Origin: Persephonella sp.
GTDB lineage: Bacteria; Aquificota; Aquificia; Aquificales; Hydrogenothermaceae
Assembly (NCBI GenBank): GCA_027028005.1
Contig: JALVKE010000321.1
Coordinates: 1 to 48,279, forward strand
Reading direction: 5' to 3'
DNA: 48,279 nt
The position numbers and the translations under genes are program-made. The notes below the pieces were generated by a model. The model was not told the origin of the DNA. It saw only the letters and a program-made list of their open reading frames with translations, and made no database searches. Positions 1 to 9,252 of this stretch are shown in pieces (position 1 is the first letter of the stretch; every line of letters starts with the position of its first letter).

Positions 1-1
1 T

Positions 2-211
2 CTATATTTGAACACTTATCAAGCATACATATATACCTATTTATTGTATAAAAAAAGCAATATTTATTTTCTTCAAGTAACAGATAAAGTATTACCTATA
101 CGTCCAGAAAAACCTAAAGTTAAATTTATGTACATCTGGTTTATTTTATATAATGTATTTTCGATTATATTAATAATTTTTTTAAAAAACATAAAAAGGA
201 TTAAAGAGTAA
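2..211 (+). CDS. 3' end of a probable Wzz-type polysaccharide chain-length protein (partial)
   Basis: The reading frame is open to the left edge, so only about the last 69 residues are seen. They contain a proline-rich PEKPK motif followed by a hydrophobic segment of about 20 residues and a short basic tail (KNIKRIKE). That layout is the usual C-terminus of Wzz/chain-length-determinant proteins of the inner membrane, where a periplasmic domain ends in a Pro-rich stretch before TM2. Its stop codon overlaps the start of the next gene by one base (TAATG), so the two are co-transcribed, and the neighbour is a glycosyltransferase, which fits surface-polysaccharide assembly. The catalytic or coiled-coil part is outside the window, so the family call is inferred from the tail only. 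Confidence 0.55.
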   Translation, partial: LYLNTYQAYIYTYLLYKKSNIYFLQVTDKVLPIRPEKPKVKFMYIWFILYNVFSIILIIFLKNIKRIKE

Positions 212-1275
212 TGATCATTGTTAATGCTAGATTTTTAACACAGGAACTTACTGGGACCCAGAGATTTGCAACAGAAATTTCTAAAAGATTAAAAGATATA
301 TTTGGAAAAGATATTATCTTTGTTCATCCTAGAGATACTGTTAAATTAGAAGATACAAAGGAAGAATTAAAGGCTATTTCTTTTGGAAAGAGAAAAGGGC
401 ACCTTTGGGAGCAGATAGATTTGGTAAACTTTTTAAAAGATTACAATAATCCTCTTCTTATAAATCTTATAAACACAGCTCCCATTTTTTACAAAAATAA
501 GATATCAACTATTCACGATATAGCTTGGAAAAGATTTCCTAATACTTATACAAGGAGTTTTAAAATAGCCTACTCTATAATAACTCCTTTAATGGTTAAA
601 ACATCAAAACATATTGTTACTGTAAGTGAGTTTTCAAAAAAAGAAATTTTAAAAGAGTTTCATACAGATGAGAATAAAATCTCTGTTATCTATAATGCTG
701 TTGATGAAAAATTTTTAAAAAGTAAAGGAAGAAAGAAAAAAACAGAAAAGTATATACTTGCTGTATCATCTTTAAATTATAGAAAAAATTTTCATTCTTT
801 AATAAAAGCTTTTTTAAGATTAAATAAAAAGTATCCTGATGTAAAATTGTATGTCGTTGGTGGATTAGACAAAACATTTAACAGAAATAATAAACTAGAC
901 ATATACAAAAAAAATCCTAGTGTAAAATTCTTAGGAAGATTAAAGGATAAAGAATTAATTAGCCTGTATAGAAATGCCCTATGTTTCGCATATCCTTCAC
1001 TGTATGAAGGCTTTGGATTACCCCCATTAGAAGCTATGGCTTGTGGAACGCCTGTTGTTACTTCTAATGTAAGCAGCTTACCTGAAGTTTGTGGAAAAGC
1101 TGCACTTTTTGTAAATCCATATAGTATAGAGAGTATCCAAAGAGGATTAGAGAAAATTATAACTGATGAAAATCTTAGAAAAGAATTGATTAAGAAAGGA
1201 AAAGAACAGGTTAAAAAGTATAGTTGGGAAAAATCTGCTAAAAAACTTGTAGATATTATATCCTGTTATATCTAA
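211..1275 (+). CDS. GT4-family glycosyltransferase (group 1)
   Basis: This 354-residue protein should transfer a sugar from a nucleotide-sugar donor onto a growing surface glycan at the inner face of the membrane. The C-terminal Rossmann half carries the GT4 signature around residues 260-285 (PSLYEGFGLPPLEAMACGTP), including the paired glutamates of the EX7E motif, followed by SSLPEV and a GKAALFVNP segment typical of the family. A linker near residues 175-190 (ILAVSSLNYRKNF) marks the start of the donor-binding half. The start overlaps the upstream Wzz-like stop by one base, with an AAGGA ribosome site before it. The 3' end overlaps convergent pilT by four bases. Donor and acceptor cannot be told from sequence. 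Confidence 0.9.
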   Translation: MIIVNARFLTQELTGTQRFATEISKRLKDIFGKDIIFVHPRDTVKLEDTKEELKAISFGKRKGHLWEQIDLVNFLKDYNNPLLINLINTAPIFYKNKISTIHDIAWKRFPNTYTRSFKIAYSIITPLMVKTSKHIVTVSEFSKKEILKEFHTDENKISVIYNAVDEKFLKSKGRKKKTEKYILAVSSLNYRKNFHSLIKAFLRLNKKYPDVKLYVVGGLDKTFNRNNKLDIYKKNPSVKFLGRLKDKELISLYRNALCFAYPSLYEGFGLPPLEAMACGTPVVTSNVSSLPEVCGKAALFVNPYSIESIQRGLEKIITDENLRKELIKKGKEQVKKYSWEKSAKKLVDIISCYI

Positions 1276-2378
1276 CTAAAGAAACCTGTTCCATAATCCT
1301 CAGAAGAGGATATACCTTTCATCTTTAGTTCTAAATCTGATGGATTAGAAGAGTAAGCTAATGCATCCTCGTAGGAAACTAAACCTTTGTTATATAAATC
1401 CAATATACTTTGATCAAAAGTTTGCATGCCATACTGCTGGGAACCTTTTTCCATATAGTCGTGTATCTGTTCAAATTTATCTGGATCAACAATTGCCTCT
1501 CTAATAGCCCCTGCATTTATAAGGATTTCAACAGCAGGAACAACTCCATTTCCATCCTTTTTTGGAATTAATCTTTGAGATATAACAGCGTGAAGTGTTG
1601 TAGACAAAAGAAGTCTTATATGATTTTGACTTTCTAAAGGAAAAACATCTATTATTCTTGTAAGAGTCTCTTTTGCATCTTGAGTATGAAGTGTAGAAAA
1701 AACTAAATGTCCTGTTTCTGCAGCTCTTAATGCAGTTTCTATTGTTTCAACATCTCTCATTTCACCAACCATAATAACATCAGGGTCTTCTCTAAGAGCT
1801 GCTCTTAAAGCAGATGAAAAGCTAATAGTATCTGAACCAATTTCCCTTTGAACAATGTAAGATTTCTTGTCTTTAAAAACAAATTCTATTGGGTCTTCTA
1901 TTGTCACAATAACATTATTTTTATTTTCATTTCTATACTCTATCATTGCAGCAAGGGTTGTTGACTTACCTGAACCTGTTGGCCCTGTTACCAACACTAG
2001 TCCTCTTGAAGCAAGGGAAATCTCTTTTAATTTCTCTGGAAGCATTAATTCTTCTAACGTTGGTATATATGTTTTTAAAACCCTAAAAGCAAAAGCATAA
2101 GTTCCTCTTTGCTTGTAAACATTTACCCTAAATCTACTTACTCCTGATATTGAATAAGAAAGATCTACTTCCCCATTTTTTATAAGTTCACTTCTCTTCG
2201 TTTTACTAGTTACAACTCTATCTAAAAAATCTAAAATAGTTTCTTCAGTTAATCTTCCAAGATAACCTAATGGTTGAAGTTTTTTATTTATTCTTAAAAC
2301 AGGTGGGAGACCCACCTTTAGATGAATATCTGAAGCTCCTTTATTTACTGCCTCAATGAGAATATCATTGAGTTTCAT
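1272..2378 (-). CDS. pilT: Twitching motility ATPase PilT
   Basis: PilT is the hexameric ATPase that retracts type IV pili from the cytoplasmic face of the inner membrane. The 368-residue protein is of normal length. It has the N-terminal PAS-like PilT domain ([21 protein letters not shown]), Walker [10 protein letters not shown] at residues 132-140, the Walker B region with GEMRD at 205-209, and the His box [10 protein letters not shown] at 223-232. AALREDPD and GEMRD favour PilT over the assembly ATPase PilB. It begins inside the last codons of recA (14-base overlap), so the two are translationally coupled, a linkage also known in other Aquificota. No other pilus gene is in the window. Confidence 0.95.
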   Translation of the reverse strand: MKLNDILIEAVNKGASDIHLKVGLPPVLRINKKLQPLGYLGRLTEETILDFLDRVVTSKTKRSELIKNGEVDLSYSISGVSRFRVNVYKQRGTYAFAFRVLKTYIPTLEELMLPEKLKEISLASRGLVLVTGPTGSGKSTTLAAMIEYRNENKNNVIVTIEDPIEFVFKDKKSYIVQREIGSDTISFSSALRAALREDPDVIMVGEMRDVETIETALRAAETGHLVFSTLHTQDAKETLTRIIDVFPLESQNHIRLLLSTTLHAVISQRLIPKKDGNGVVPAVEILINAGAIREAIVDPDKFEQIHDYMEKGSQQYGMQTFDQSILDLYNKGLVSYEDALAYSSNPSDLELKMKGISSSEDYGTGFFS

Positions 2379-3384
2379 ATTGTAGTAGTTTCTCCCTGAT
2401 TTGTTTTTCTATATTTTCGGCAATTTCAGGGTTCTGTTTTAGAAATTCTCTAGCTTTTTCTCTTCCTTGTCCAATTTTTTGATCTCCGTAAGAGTACCAA
2501 GCTCCACTCTTCTTAATAATTCCAAGTTCTTCACCTAAATCAAGAAGTTCTCCTTCTTTTGATATACCTTCACCGTATATAACATCAAATTCTGCCTCTT
2601 TAAAAGGTGGAGCAAGCTTATTTTTAACAACTTTGACCTTAACCCTGCTACCTACTTTCTCTCCACTGTCTTTTATATCCTTTTTTCTTACCTCTAATCT
2701 CATATCAGCAAAGAATTTTATCGCTCTACCACCTGTTGTAGTTTCAGGATTTCCAAACATAACTCCAACTTTTTCTCTAATCTGGTTAATAAGAACAAGA
2801 GCAGTATTTGATTTGTTTACAGCTCCCTTTAAAACCCTCATAGCTTTAGACATAAGTCTAGCGTGGAGACCAACATTTGAATCTTCTATATCTCCTTCAA
2901 GTTCTGCCTTAGGCACTAAAGCAGCTACAGAGTCAATAACGACAACATCAACCACCCCACTTCTTATAAGCGTTTCTGCTATTTCTAAAGCCTGTTCTCC
3001 ATAATCTGGCTGAGAAATAATAAGATCTTCAAGATTAATTCCTATTGCTTTTGCATATTTAGGATCAAATGCATGTTCTGCGTCTATAAATACAGCTTTA
3101 CCCCCTCTTTTCTGAGCTTCAGCAATAAGGTGAAGTGTAAGTGTTGTTTTACCAGAAGATTCTGGACCATATATTTCTGTTATTCTACCTCTTGGTATAC
3201 CTCCAATACCTGTAGCAATATCTAAAGAAAGAGAGCCGGAAGGTATAGCTTCAACAGTCTTAACAGCTTCTGAGCTAAAGGTCATTACTGACCCTTTACC
3301 AAACCTTTTTTCAATCTGAGCTAAAGCACTTTCTAAAGCTTTTTTCTTTGCCTCTAGCTCCTTTTGATCGAGAATTTCTTCCAT
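2365..3384 (-). CDS. recA: Recombinase RecA
   Basis: RecA forms the ATP-dependent filament on single-stranded DNA that drives strand exchange and induces LexA-type cleavage. The 339-residue protein has the N-terminal polymerisation helix, Walker A GPESSGKT at 73-80, the FIDAEHAFD and [10 protein letters not shown] segments, the L2 region ([20 protein letters not shown]) and a short acidic C-terminal domain. It contains no intein. It lies 24 bases after gatC and overlaps pilT downstream, so it is part of a crp/gatC/recA/pilT minus-strand run. A TCAGGAGGATAC ribosome site precedes the ATG. No LexA-type operator was recognised upstream. Confidence 0.98.
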   Translation of the reverse strand: MEEILDQKELEAKKKALESALAQIEKRFGKGSVMTFSSEAVKTVEAIPSGSLSLDIATGIGGIPRGRITEIYGPESSGKTTLTLHLIAEAQKRGGKAVFIDAEHAFDPKYAKAIGINLEDLIISQPDYGEQALEIAETLIRSGVVDVVVIDSVAALVPKAELEGDIEDSNVGLHARLMSKAMRVLKGAVNKSNTALVLINQIREKVGVMFGNPETTTGGRAIKFFADMRLEVRKKDIKDSGEKVGSRVKVKVVKNKLAPPFKEAEFDVIYGEGISKEGELLDLGEELGIIKKSGAWYSYGDQKIGQGREKAREFLKQNPEIAENIEKQIREKLLQYETQ

Positions 3385-3408
3385 ATATATGTATCCTCCT
3401 GATATTAA

Positions 3409-3699
3409 TTAATCTTTATCAACAACTCTTGGCACAACAAAAAAACCACTTTCAGCTTCTGGAGCATTTGCCAGAGCTTCTTCCTGAGATAATCCAGGTT
3501 GAGGAATATCCTCTCTCATAGGTGAAGGTTTTTCTATTAACTCATAGAAAGGTAATATATTTTCAGTTTCCAATTCTTCAAGTTTTTCTATAAATTTCAG
3601 TATATTAGGCAACTGCTGGGAAAAAATCTCTATTTCTTCTTCTCTTAACTGAAGTTTAGCAAGTTTAGCAACTTTTATCACCATCTCTTTATCTAACAT
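3409..3699 (-). CDS. gatC: Asp-tRNA(Asn)/Glu-tRNA(Gln) amidotransferase subunit C
   Basis: GatC is the small subunit that holds GatA and GatB together in the amidotransferase converting Glu-tRNA(Gln) or Asp-tRNA(Asn) to the amidated forms. The 96 residues follow the family pattern: VIKVAKLAKLQLREEE at the N-terminus, a central helical stretch (LPNILKFIEKLEELE), then LREDIPQPGLSQEEALANAPEAESGFFVVPRVV. A strong AAGGAGG ribosome site precedes the ATG. gatA and gatB are not adjacent, as is common in Aquificota. Confidence 0.93.
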   Translation of the reverse strand: MLDKEMVIKVAKLAKLQLREEEIEIFSQQLPNILKFIEKLEELETENILPFYELIEKPSPMREDIPQPGLSQEEALANAPEAESGFFVVPRVVDKD

Positions 3700-3708
3700 A
3701 TTTCCTCC

Positions 3709-4341
3709 TTAGAAATACTTTTTTAACTTTTCTTTATCTACTATTTTATATCCACTTTTATCCTTTACTAATATATTTTGCTCTCTAAACTTCTTTAAGA
3801 TTCTAGAAAGAGTTTCAGGGGTTATATTTAAAACAGACGCTATTTTATTATGCTTTAAAGTTAAAAAAAGATCCTCATGCTCATATATAAATTTAGCTAC
3901 TCTCGATACTGCATCCATCATAAGATTTTGAACTATCACATTATCTAAAACTCTTATTTTATACAGAAGTGATTTTACAAGTTCATAAGCTAATGTTGGA
4001 TTTTTCATTAGTTCCTTTTCAAACATATCAAAATTAATTGCAAGGACCTTCCCATCTGTTTCAAACTCAGCTGTAGCCGGATAATTTAGATTTTCAAAAT
4101 TTGCAAGTTCAGCAATAAGAGATACAGGGTAAAAATGATGTAATGTTATCTCGTGTCCTTTGAAATCTGTTTTAAATACTCTTATTATGCCATCTGTTAA
4201 AATATACAGATTTTCAGGTTCCTCTCCCTCATAAAATAAAATATCTCCTTTTTTATACTCTTTTTCATAGGAGAAACGTTCTAACGTTTTTAAATTTTCA
4301 TCAGAAAGATTCTTGAAAATATAAAGTTCTTTAAGGCCCAT
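3709..4341 (-). CDS. Crp/Fnr-family transcription regulator without cysteines
   Basis: The 210-residue protein has an N-terminal cyclic-nucleotide-type beta-roll (about residues 1-115, with GDILFYEGEEPENLYIL), a dimer helix, and a C-terminal winged helix. The recognition helix reads TPETLSRILKKF (174-185); E176, S179 and R180 match the ExxSR residues with which Fnr reads TTGAT half-sites. It contains no cysteine, so it cannot be an iron-sulfur Fnr. Cys-less relatives such as Dnr/NnrR respond to NO, often through heme, so an NO- or redox-responsive regulator of denitrification is a reasonable inference. It is divergent from napA, and a perfect Fnr box lies 47 bases upstream of its start, which suggests autoregulation plus nap control. 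Confidence 0.88.
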   Translation of the reverse strand: MGLKELYIFKNLSDENLKTLERFSYEKEYKKGDILFYEGEEPENLYILTDGIIRVFKTDFKGHEITLHHFYPVSLIAELANFENLNYPATAEFETDGKVLAINFDMFEKELMKNPTLAYELVKSLLYKIRVLDNVIVQNLMMDAVSRVAKFIYEHEDLFLTLKHNKIASVLNITPETLSRILKKFREQNILVKDKSGYKIVDKEKLKKYF

Positions 4342-4387
4342 GGAAACCCTCTAAAATTTACTTTGGAATTTTAATTTATATTTTTAA

Positions 4388-4401
4388 TTGATAAAAATCA
4401 A
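4388..4401. promoter_or_regulatory. Perfect Fnr/Dnr-type operator TTGAT-N4-ATCAA
   Basis: The 14 bases TTGATAAAAATCAA match the Fnr/Dnr consensus at all ten specified positions. The box centre (4394.5) lies about 38 bases from the centre of a TATAAG element (4430-4435) on the nap side. That places it near -47 of a start at about 4442, close to the activator position of class II promoters. It lies 47 bases from the start of the Crp/Fnr gene on the other strand. The binding protein is inferred to be that neighbour. Confidence 0.8.
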
Positions 4402-4565
4402 TGAATAGATACACAACTAAAAACAATTTTATAAGAGGACGAATGAATATGATAAATGACATAAATAAAAGGTATATAGATGAGAGCAGTAGTAGGTCGT
4501 GCATATTCCTATATGTATTCAGGAAAATCCTATCAAAGAGATAACATTCTTTATTTCATAAAAAA

Positions 4566-4634
4566 CCGCCAGCTGGGTCTAGGCGGAATAGAAGTATCCC
4601 AGCCCTGTTGGGTTTAAACCCTTCAGGCGAGGAG
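4566..4634 (+). promoter_or_regulatory. Structured napA leader: putative pseudoknot plus hairpin next to the ribosome site
   Basis: CCGCC (4566-4570) can pair with GGCGG (4582-4586), and GCTGGG in its loop (4572-4577) can pair with CCCAGC (4598-4603), giving an H-type pseudoknot. A hairpin follows at once: CCTG (4604-4607) with CAGG (4624-4627) and GGG (4610-4612) with CCC (4619-4621) around TTTAAA. The hairpin abuts the GAGGAG ribosome site (4629-4634). CGCC (4567-4570) could instead pair with GGCG (4626-4629), which would break the pseudoknot and tie up the start of that site. This resembles a switch controlling translation, possibly a cofactor riboswitch, but I could not match it to a known class. 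Confidence 0.5.
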
Positions 4635-4641
4635 TAGAAGT

Positions 4642-7530
4642 ATGGAGGTAAAAGACAAGGAAAAGCACACATCGGGATTTGATATGTCCCGTAGAGATTT
4701 CCTAAAAACAACAGCTGCTGTAGCTGCTGCTACAGCTATTGGTATGGAAGTACCTGAGGAAGCTCTTGCAGCAGCATCTGGAGCAGAATCTGGATGGAGA
4801 TGGGATAAGGCAGTTTGTCGTTTCTGTGGAACAGGTTGTGGAATTATGATTGCCGTTAAAGATGATCGTATTGTTGCTGTTAAAGGGGATCCTAAAGCTC
4901 CAGTTAACAGAGGACTTAACTGTATTAAAGGTTATTTTACTGCAAAGATTATGTATGGTGCAGACCGTCTTACAAAACCTCTCCTTAGAATGAATGAAAA
5001 AGGTGAGTTTGATAAGAAAGGTAAATTTAGACCTGTAAGCTGGCAGAAAGCTTATGAAGTAATGGCTGAGCAGTTTAAGAAAGCTTACAATGAACTTGGA
5101 CCTGAAGGTGTTGCTATTTTTGGTTCTGGTCAGTACACAATTATGGAAGGTTATGCGGCTGCTAAGCTTATGAAAGCAGGTTTTCGTTCAAATAATATAG
5201 ACCCTAACGCTAGACACTGTATGGCATCTGCGGTTGTTGGATTTATACAAACATATGGAATAGATGAACCACCAGGATGTTACGATGATATTGAGCTTAC
5301 AGATACGTTCTTTGTTTGGGGCTCAAATATGGCAGAAATGCACCCAATTCTCTGGGCAAGGGTTACAGATAGGAAACTTTCAGATCCAGACAATGTACAA
5401 GTAGTTGTTTTATCAACATTTAGACATAGAACAATGGATTTAGCAGACATAGATATTGTTTTTAGACCAAATACAGATCTTGCAATGATGAACTATATTG
5501 CAAGAGAAATTGTTTACAACCATCCTGAAGCTATAGACTGGGACTTTGTAAACAAATACTGTGTATTCACAACTGGTTATATAGATACTGGCTACGGAAT
5601 GAGAAATCCAAACCACGCTAAGGAACTTGGATACAGTGATAAAGAACTACAAACAATAATAAAACAATCTGTTAAAAAAGTATCAGCTCTTGAAGCACCT
5701 GCTCTAAGCATCTACGGATACAAAGAAGGTGATACTATTCATATGAAACATGCTAAACAGGCTGGTAAACACTGGATTATCTCATTTGAAGATTTCAAAA
5801 AGGCTCTTGCACCATATACTCTTGATTACGTAGCTAAAATAGCAAAAGGTGATCCAGATGAACCATTAGAACAGTTCAAAGAAAAACTGAAAAAAATGGC
5901 TGAACTTTACATAGATAAAAACAGAAAAGCTGTTACATTTTGGACAATGGGATTTAACCAGCACACAAGAGGTTCATGGGTAAACGAACAGGCTTATATG
6001 CTCCATCACTTACTTGGAAAGCAAGCTCAACCTGGTAATGGAGCATTTTCTATTACAGGTCAGCCTTCTGCTTGTGGAACAGCAAGGGAGGTTGGAACAT
6101 TTGCACATAGACTTCCTGCTGATATGGTTGTATTTAACCCTAAACACAGAAAAGTAGCTGAAAAGATATGGGCAATACCTCATGGAACAATAAATCCAAA
6201 AGTTGGTTCTCATATTGTTAAGATTATGAGAGACCTTGAAGATGGAAAAATTAAGTTTGCTTGGGTTCAAGTATGTAACCCATGGCAGGACACAGCTAAC
6301 GCAAACCACTGGATTAAAGCTGCGAGAACAATGGATAACTTTATTGTGGTATCTGACTCTTATCCAGGTATATCTGCAAAAGTTGCGGATCTTATCCTGC
6401 CAGCAGCAATGATTTACGAAAAATGGGGTGCTTATGGAAACGCAGAAAGAAGAACACAGCACTGGAGACAGCAGGTAACAGCTCCAGGAGAGGCTATGCC
6501 GGATACATGGCATATAGTTGAGTTTTCTAAATTCTTCAAACTTAAAGAAGTATGGAAAGAATGGAAACTTTCAGATGGAACAGTTCTTCCAAACGTATTA
6601 GATAAAGCTAAGGAAATGGGTTATGACCCAGAAAATGACACTCTCTTTGATGTCCTATTCTCTGAAAAAGCATTTAAGAGAACAATTCCTGACGTTGATC
6701 TAAGATATCCACAACCTGTTGCTAAAAACCCTAACACAGGAGAAATTCATCCAAACACTTGTGCAGTTGGAGATAAGAGAACTGTTATAGGTGTAGATGG
6801 TAAACCATGGAAAGGATATGGATTTTTCATAGATAAAGCTCTATGGGAAGAGTATAGACTGTTTGGTCTTGGACATGGACACGACCTTGCAGACTTTGAT
6901 ACATATCATAAAGTAAGAGGTCTTAGATGGCCTGTTGTTGATGGAAAAGAAACTCCATGGAGATTTAATGCTGACTATGATCCGTATGCAAGAAGAGAAA
7001 TAGAAGCTGGAAGAGCTCCTAAAGATGGTAAATTTGCATTCTATGGACCAGCTCTTAAGAAACTACCAAGAGGTAACCTCTTTGATGTAACAGATCCTAA
7101 GAAAGTGGATCTCACAAACAAAACTAAGATCTTCTTCAGACCTTACATGGATCCTCCTGAGCCACCAGATAATGAATATCCATTCTGGCTTGCAACAGGT
7201 AGGGTTCTTGAACACTGGCACTCTGGAACAATGACAATGAGAGTTCCAGAACTCTACAGAGCTGTTCCTGAAGCATACTGTTATATGAACCCTAAAGATG
7301 CTGCAAAGCTAGGTGTTAAAGATAATGATCTTGTATGGATTGAATCTAGACGTGGAAAAGTTAAAGCAAGAGTTAAAACAAGAGGAAGAAACAGACCTCC
7401 AAGAGGACTTGTATTCGTACCTTGGTTCGATGAAAGGGTTTTCATCAACAAAGTTACCCTTGATGCTACTGATCCAATTTCTAAACAAACAGATTACAAA
7501 AAATGTGCAGTTAAAATCTATAAAGCATAA
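4642..7530 (+). CDS. napA: Periplasmic nitrate reductase catalytic subunit NapA
   Basis: NapA reduces nitrate to nitrite in the periplasm using a Mo-bis-MGD cofactor and one [4Fe-4S] cluster. The 962-residue precursor has a Tat signal (SRRDFLK near residue 16, hydrophobic stretch to an ALA cleavage site near 43), cluster cysteines C59, C62, C66 and C94, and the Mo-ligand cysteine C193 in [15 protein letters not shown] followed by PPGCYDDIE, which is diagnostic for NapA. It is longer than the roughly 830-residue proteobacterial enzyme and matches the long epsilonproteobacterial form (about 920). It is first in napAGHBFLD. Expression is probably set by the Fnr-type box and structured leader upstream. 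Confidence 0.97.
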   Translation: MEVKDKEKHTSGFDMSRRDFLKTTAAVAAATAIGMEVPEEALAAASGAESGWRWDKAVCRFCGTGCGIMIAVKDDRIVAVKGDPKAPVNRGLNCIKGYFTAKIMYGADRLTKPLLRMNEKGEFDKKGKFRPVSWQKAYEVMAEQFKKAYNELGPEGVAIFGSGQYTIMEGYAAAKLMKAGFRSNNIDPNARHCMASAVVGFIQTYGIDEPPGCYDDIELTDTFFVWGSNMAEMHPILWARVTDRKLSDPDNVQVVVLSTFRHRTMDLADIDIVFRPNTDLAMMNYIAREIVYNHPEAIDWDFVNKYCVFTTGYIDTGYGMRNPNHAKELGYSDKELQTIIKQSVKKVSALEAPALSIYGYKEGDTIHMKHAKQAGKHWIISFEDFKKALAPYTLDYVAKIAKGDPDEPLEQFKEKLKKMAELYIDKNRKAVTFWTMGFNQHTRGSWVNEQAYMLHHLLGKQAQPGNGAFSITGQPSACGTAREVGTFAHRLPADMVVFNPKHRKVAEKIWAIPHGTINPKVGSHIVKIMRDLEDGKIKFAWVQVCNPWQDTANANHWIKAARTMDNFIVVSDSYPGISAKVADLILPAAMIYEKWGAYGNAERRTQHWRQQVTAPGEAMPDTWHIVEFSKFFKLKEVWKEWKLSDGTVLPNVLDKAKEMGYDPENDTLFDVLFSEKAFKRTIPDVDLRYPQPVAKNPNTGEIHPNTCAVGDKRTVIGVDGKPWKGYGFFIDKALWEEYRLFGLGHGHDLADFDTYHKVRGLRWPVVDGKETPWRFNADYDPYARREIEAGRAPKDGKFAFYGPALKKLPRGNLFDVTDPKKVDLTNKTKIFFRPYMDPPEPPDNEYPFWLATGRVLEHWHSGTMTMRVPELYRAVPEAYCYMNPKDAAKLGVKDNDLVWIESRRGKVKARVKTRGRNRPPRGLVFVPWFDERVFINKVTLDATDPISKQTDYKKCAVKIYKA

Positions 7531-7541
7531 AGGTGTAAACT

Positions 7542-8429
7542 ATGGCAGATAAAGGTCCAGTGGATAAAGATAGAAGGAAATTCTTTATTAGAACTCTCCA
7601 GGGGCTGGGGCTTGCAGCCCTTGGAGGCTCTATATGGGGTGGATATGTAGCTGAAGCTAAGTATGATGAGTTAGTTTTAAGACCTCCAGGAGCTTTACCT
7701 GAAGAAGAGTTTATAAAAAAATGTATAAAGTGTGGTCTTTGTGTTGAAGCCTGTAGATATAGAGAAAATAATCCTGATGAAACAAAGAAAACTGCTACAT
7801 TAAGACTTGGAGCTCCAGGAGATCATAGACCAAAAGAAAAAAATATGTATAACTATCCTAAAGAAGTACCACTGGGCACACCTTATTTTGTTCCAAGAGA
7901 AATACCTTGCTACATGTGTGAAGATATTCCCTGTGCCGTTGCATGTCCTACAGGAGCTTTAGATACAAATACAGTTTCCTCTGTTAAAGATGGCAAAAAA
8001 GTTCTTGATATAAACAAAGCTAGGATGGGTGTTGCTGTTGTTGATCTTGAGCACTGTATAGCATACTGGGGATTACAATGTGATGCCTGTTATAGAGCAT
8101 GTCCTCTTATAGATCAGGCTATAAAACTTGAGCTAAAGAGAAACCCGAGAACAGGAAAACATGCATTTTTACTTCCAGTTGTTTATCCAGATGTATGTAC
8201 TGGATGTGGATTATGTGAACATGCATGTGTTACAGAAAAACCTGCTATATTTGTTTTACCAAGAGATATAGCCCTTGGTAGAGTCGGAAAACACTATATA
8301 AAAGGCTGGGAGAAAAAAGAAGAACAGAGAATAAAAGGTTCAAAAGGAGTAGAAAAAACAATTACTCCTCGCAGTGAAAAAAGGCCTGAAGAATATCTAA
8401 ATGTAGAGGATCTGCTCAATGAAGAATAA
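7542..8429 (+). CDS. napG: Ferredoxin-type quinol dehydrogenase subunit NapG
   Basis: NapG is the periplasmic iron-sulfur partner of NapH that takes electrons from quinol toward NapB/NapA. The 295-residue protein has a Tat-like start (DRRKFFIRTLQGLGLAALGG) and four cysteine groups: 61/64/67/71, 123/126/131/135, 172/180/183/187 and 219/222/225/229, enough for four [4Fe-4S] clusters. It lies 11 bases after napA with a short ribosome site and overlaps napH by 11 bases. No napC tetraheme gene is in the cluster, so NapGH must be the quinol-oxidising branch here, as in Epsilonproteobacteria. Confidence 0.95.
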   Translation: MADKGPVDKDRRKFFIRTLQGLGLAALGGSIWGGYVAEAKYDELVLRPPGALPEEEFIKKCIKCGLCVEACRYRENNPDETKKTATLRLGAPGDHRPKEKNMYNYPKEVPLGTPYFVPREIPCYMCEDIPCAVACPTGALDTNTVSSVKDGKKVLDINKARMGVAVVDLEHCIAYWGLQCDACYRACPLIDQAIKLELKRNPRTGKHAFLLPVVYPDVCTGCGLCEHACVTEKPAIFVLPRDIALGRVGKHYIKGWEKKEEQRIKGSKGVEKTITPRSEKRPEEYLNVEDLLNEE

Positions 8430-9252
8430 TTGGCTGTATAAACATAGGTTTTTAATAGCAAGAAGGATAGTACAATTAACAATTATTGGACTTTATATAG
8501 CTGGAAATGCTTATGGATGGAATATACTAAAAGGAAATTTAAGTTCCTCAAAAATATTTGACGTTATACCTATGGCTGATCCTTATGCTGTTCTTCAGAT
8601 GTTCGCTGCGGGAACTTTATTGGCAACAGATGTTCTAGTTGGTGCTGTTATTGTTACTCTTTTTTACGCCATAATAGGTGGTAGAGCCTTTTGTAGTTGG
8701 GTTTGTCCTATGAATATGGTTACTGACTTTGCAAACTGGCTTAGAGTGAAAACTGGAATACATAAAGAAGAATGGCAGCTTAGAATTTCAAGAAAAACAA
8801 GATACTGGATACTTGGATTAAGTTTAATTCTCTCATTTTTAGTAGCTGCGCCAGCTTTTGAATTTGTTAGCCCTATTTCAATGCTTCATAGAGGACTTGT
8901 TTTTGGAATGGGATTTGGATGGGTAGCTGTTTTAGGAGTTTTTTTATTTGATCTATTTGCTACAAAGAACGGATGGTGTGGGCATCTTTGTCCTTTAGGT
9001 GGATTTTACTCCATTATAAGTAAACCTAGTGTAATAAGAGTTAAGCATGATGCAGATAAATGTACACTGTGTATGAACTGTAAAAATATTTGTCCTGAAA
9101 GACAGGTTTTATGGATGATTGGTAAAGAAAGTGTTTTTGTATCTTCTGGAGAATGTATTAACTGTGGAAGATGCATAGAAGTATGTAATGATGATGCACT
9201 TAATTTTGGTTTAAGACTTAAACCAACAAAGGAGGTAAAAACCAATGCTTAA
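8419..9252 (+). CDS. napH: Quinol dehydrogenase membrane component NapH
   Basis: NapH is the inner-membrane quinol-oxidising component paired with NapG. The 277-residue protein has about four membrane segments (roughly 17-30, 72-86, 130-145, 165-180). It carries the two CX3CP motifs (C92-C96 and C187-C191) characteristic of NapH, and a cytoplasmic C-terminal ferredoxin domain with cysteines 215/218/221/225 and 246/249/252/256. It overlaps napG by 11 bases and napB by 8, so translation is coupled. The absence of napC makes it essential to nitrate respiration in this scheme. Confidence 0.95.
   Translation: MKNNWLYKHRFLIARRIVQLTIIGLYIAGNAYGWNILKGNLSSSKIFDVIPMADPYAVLQMFAAGTLLATDVLVGAVIVTLFYAIIGGRAFCSWVCPMNMVTDFANWLRVKTGIHKEEWQLRISRKTRYWILGLSLILSFLVAAPAFEFVSPISMLHRGLVFGMGFGWVAVLGVFLFDLFATKNGWCGHLCPLGGFYSIISKPSVIRVKHDADKCTLCMNCKNICPERQVLWMIGKESVFVSSGECINCGRCIEVCNDDALNFGLRLKPTKEVKTNA

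Larger units (their letters stand above)
4342..4641. other. Divergent intergenic region between the Crp/Fnr gene and napA
   Basis: This 300-base stretch has no gene. It holds a perfect Fnr-type box (4388-4401), a candidate TATAAG -10 element for nap (4430-4435), about 120 bases of AT-rich leader without recognised motifs, and a GC-rich structured segment directly before the napA ribosome site (4566-4634). The long untranslated leader of roughly 200 bases is unusual in so compact a genome and suggests post-transcriptional control of nap. Confidence 0.7.

Noticed and set aside
1867-2100. Plus-strand frame opposite pilT
   Set aside because: Shadow of pilT; no ribosome site and no recognisable domain.
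2633-3004. Plus-strand frame of 123 residues opposite recA
   Set aside because: Serine/threonine/leucine-rich antisense of conserved recA codons; no independent support.
6010-6513. Long antisense frame inside napA (167 residues)
   Set aside because: Rich in Cys, Ser and His with no domain; it is the shadow of a well-supported gene.
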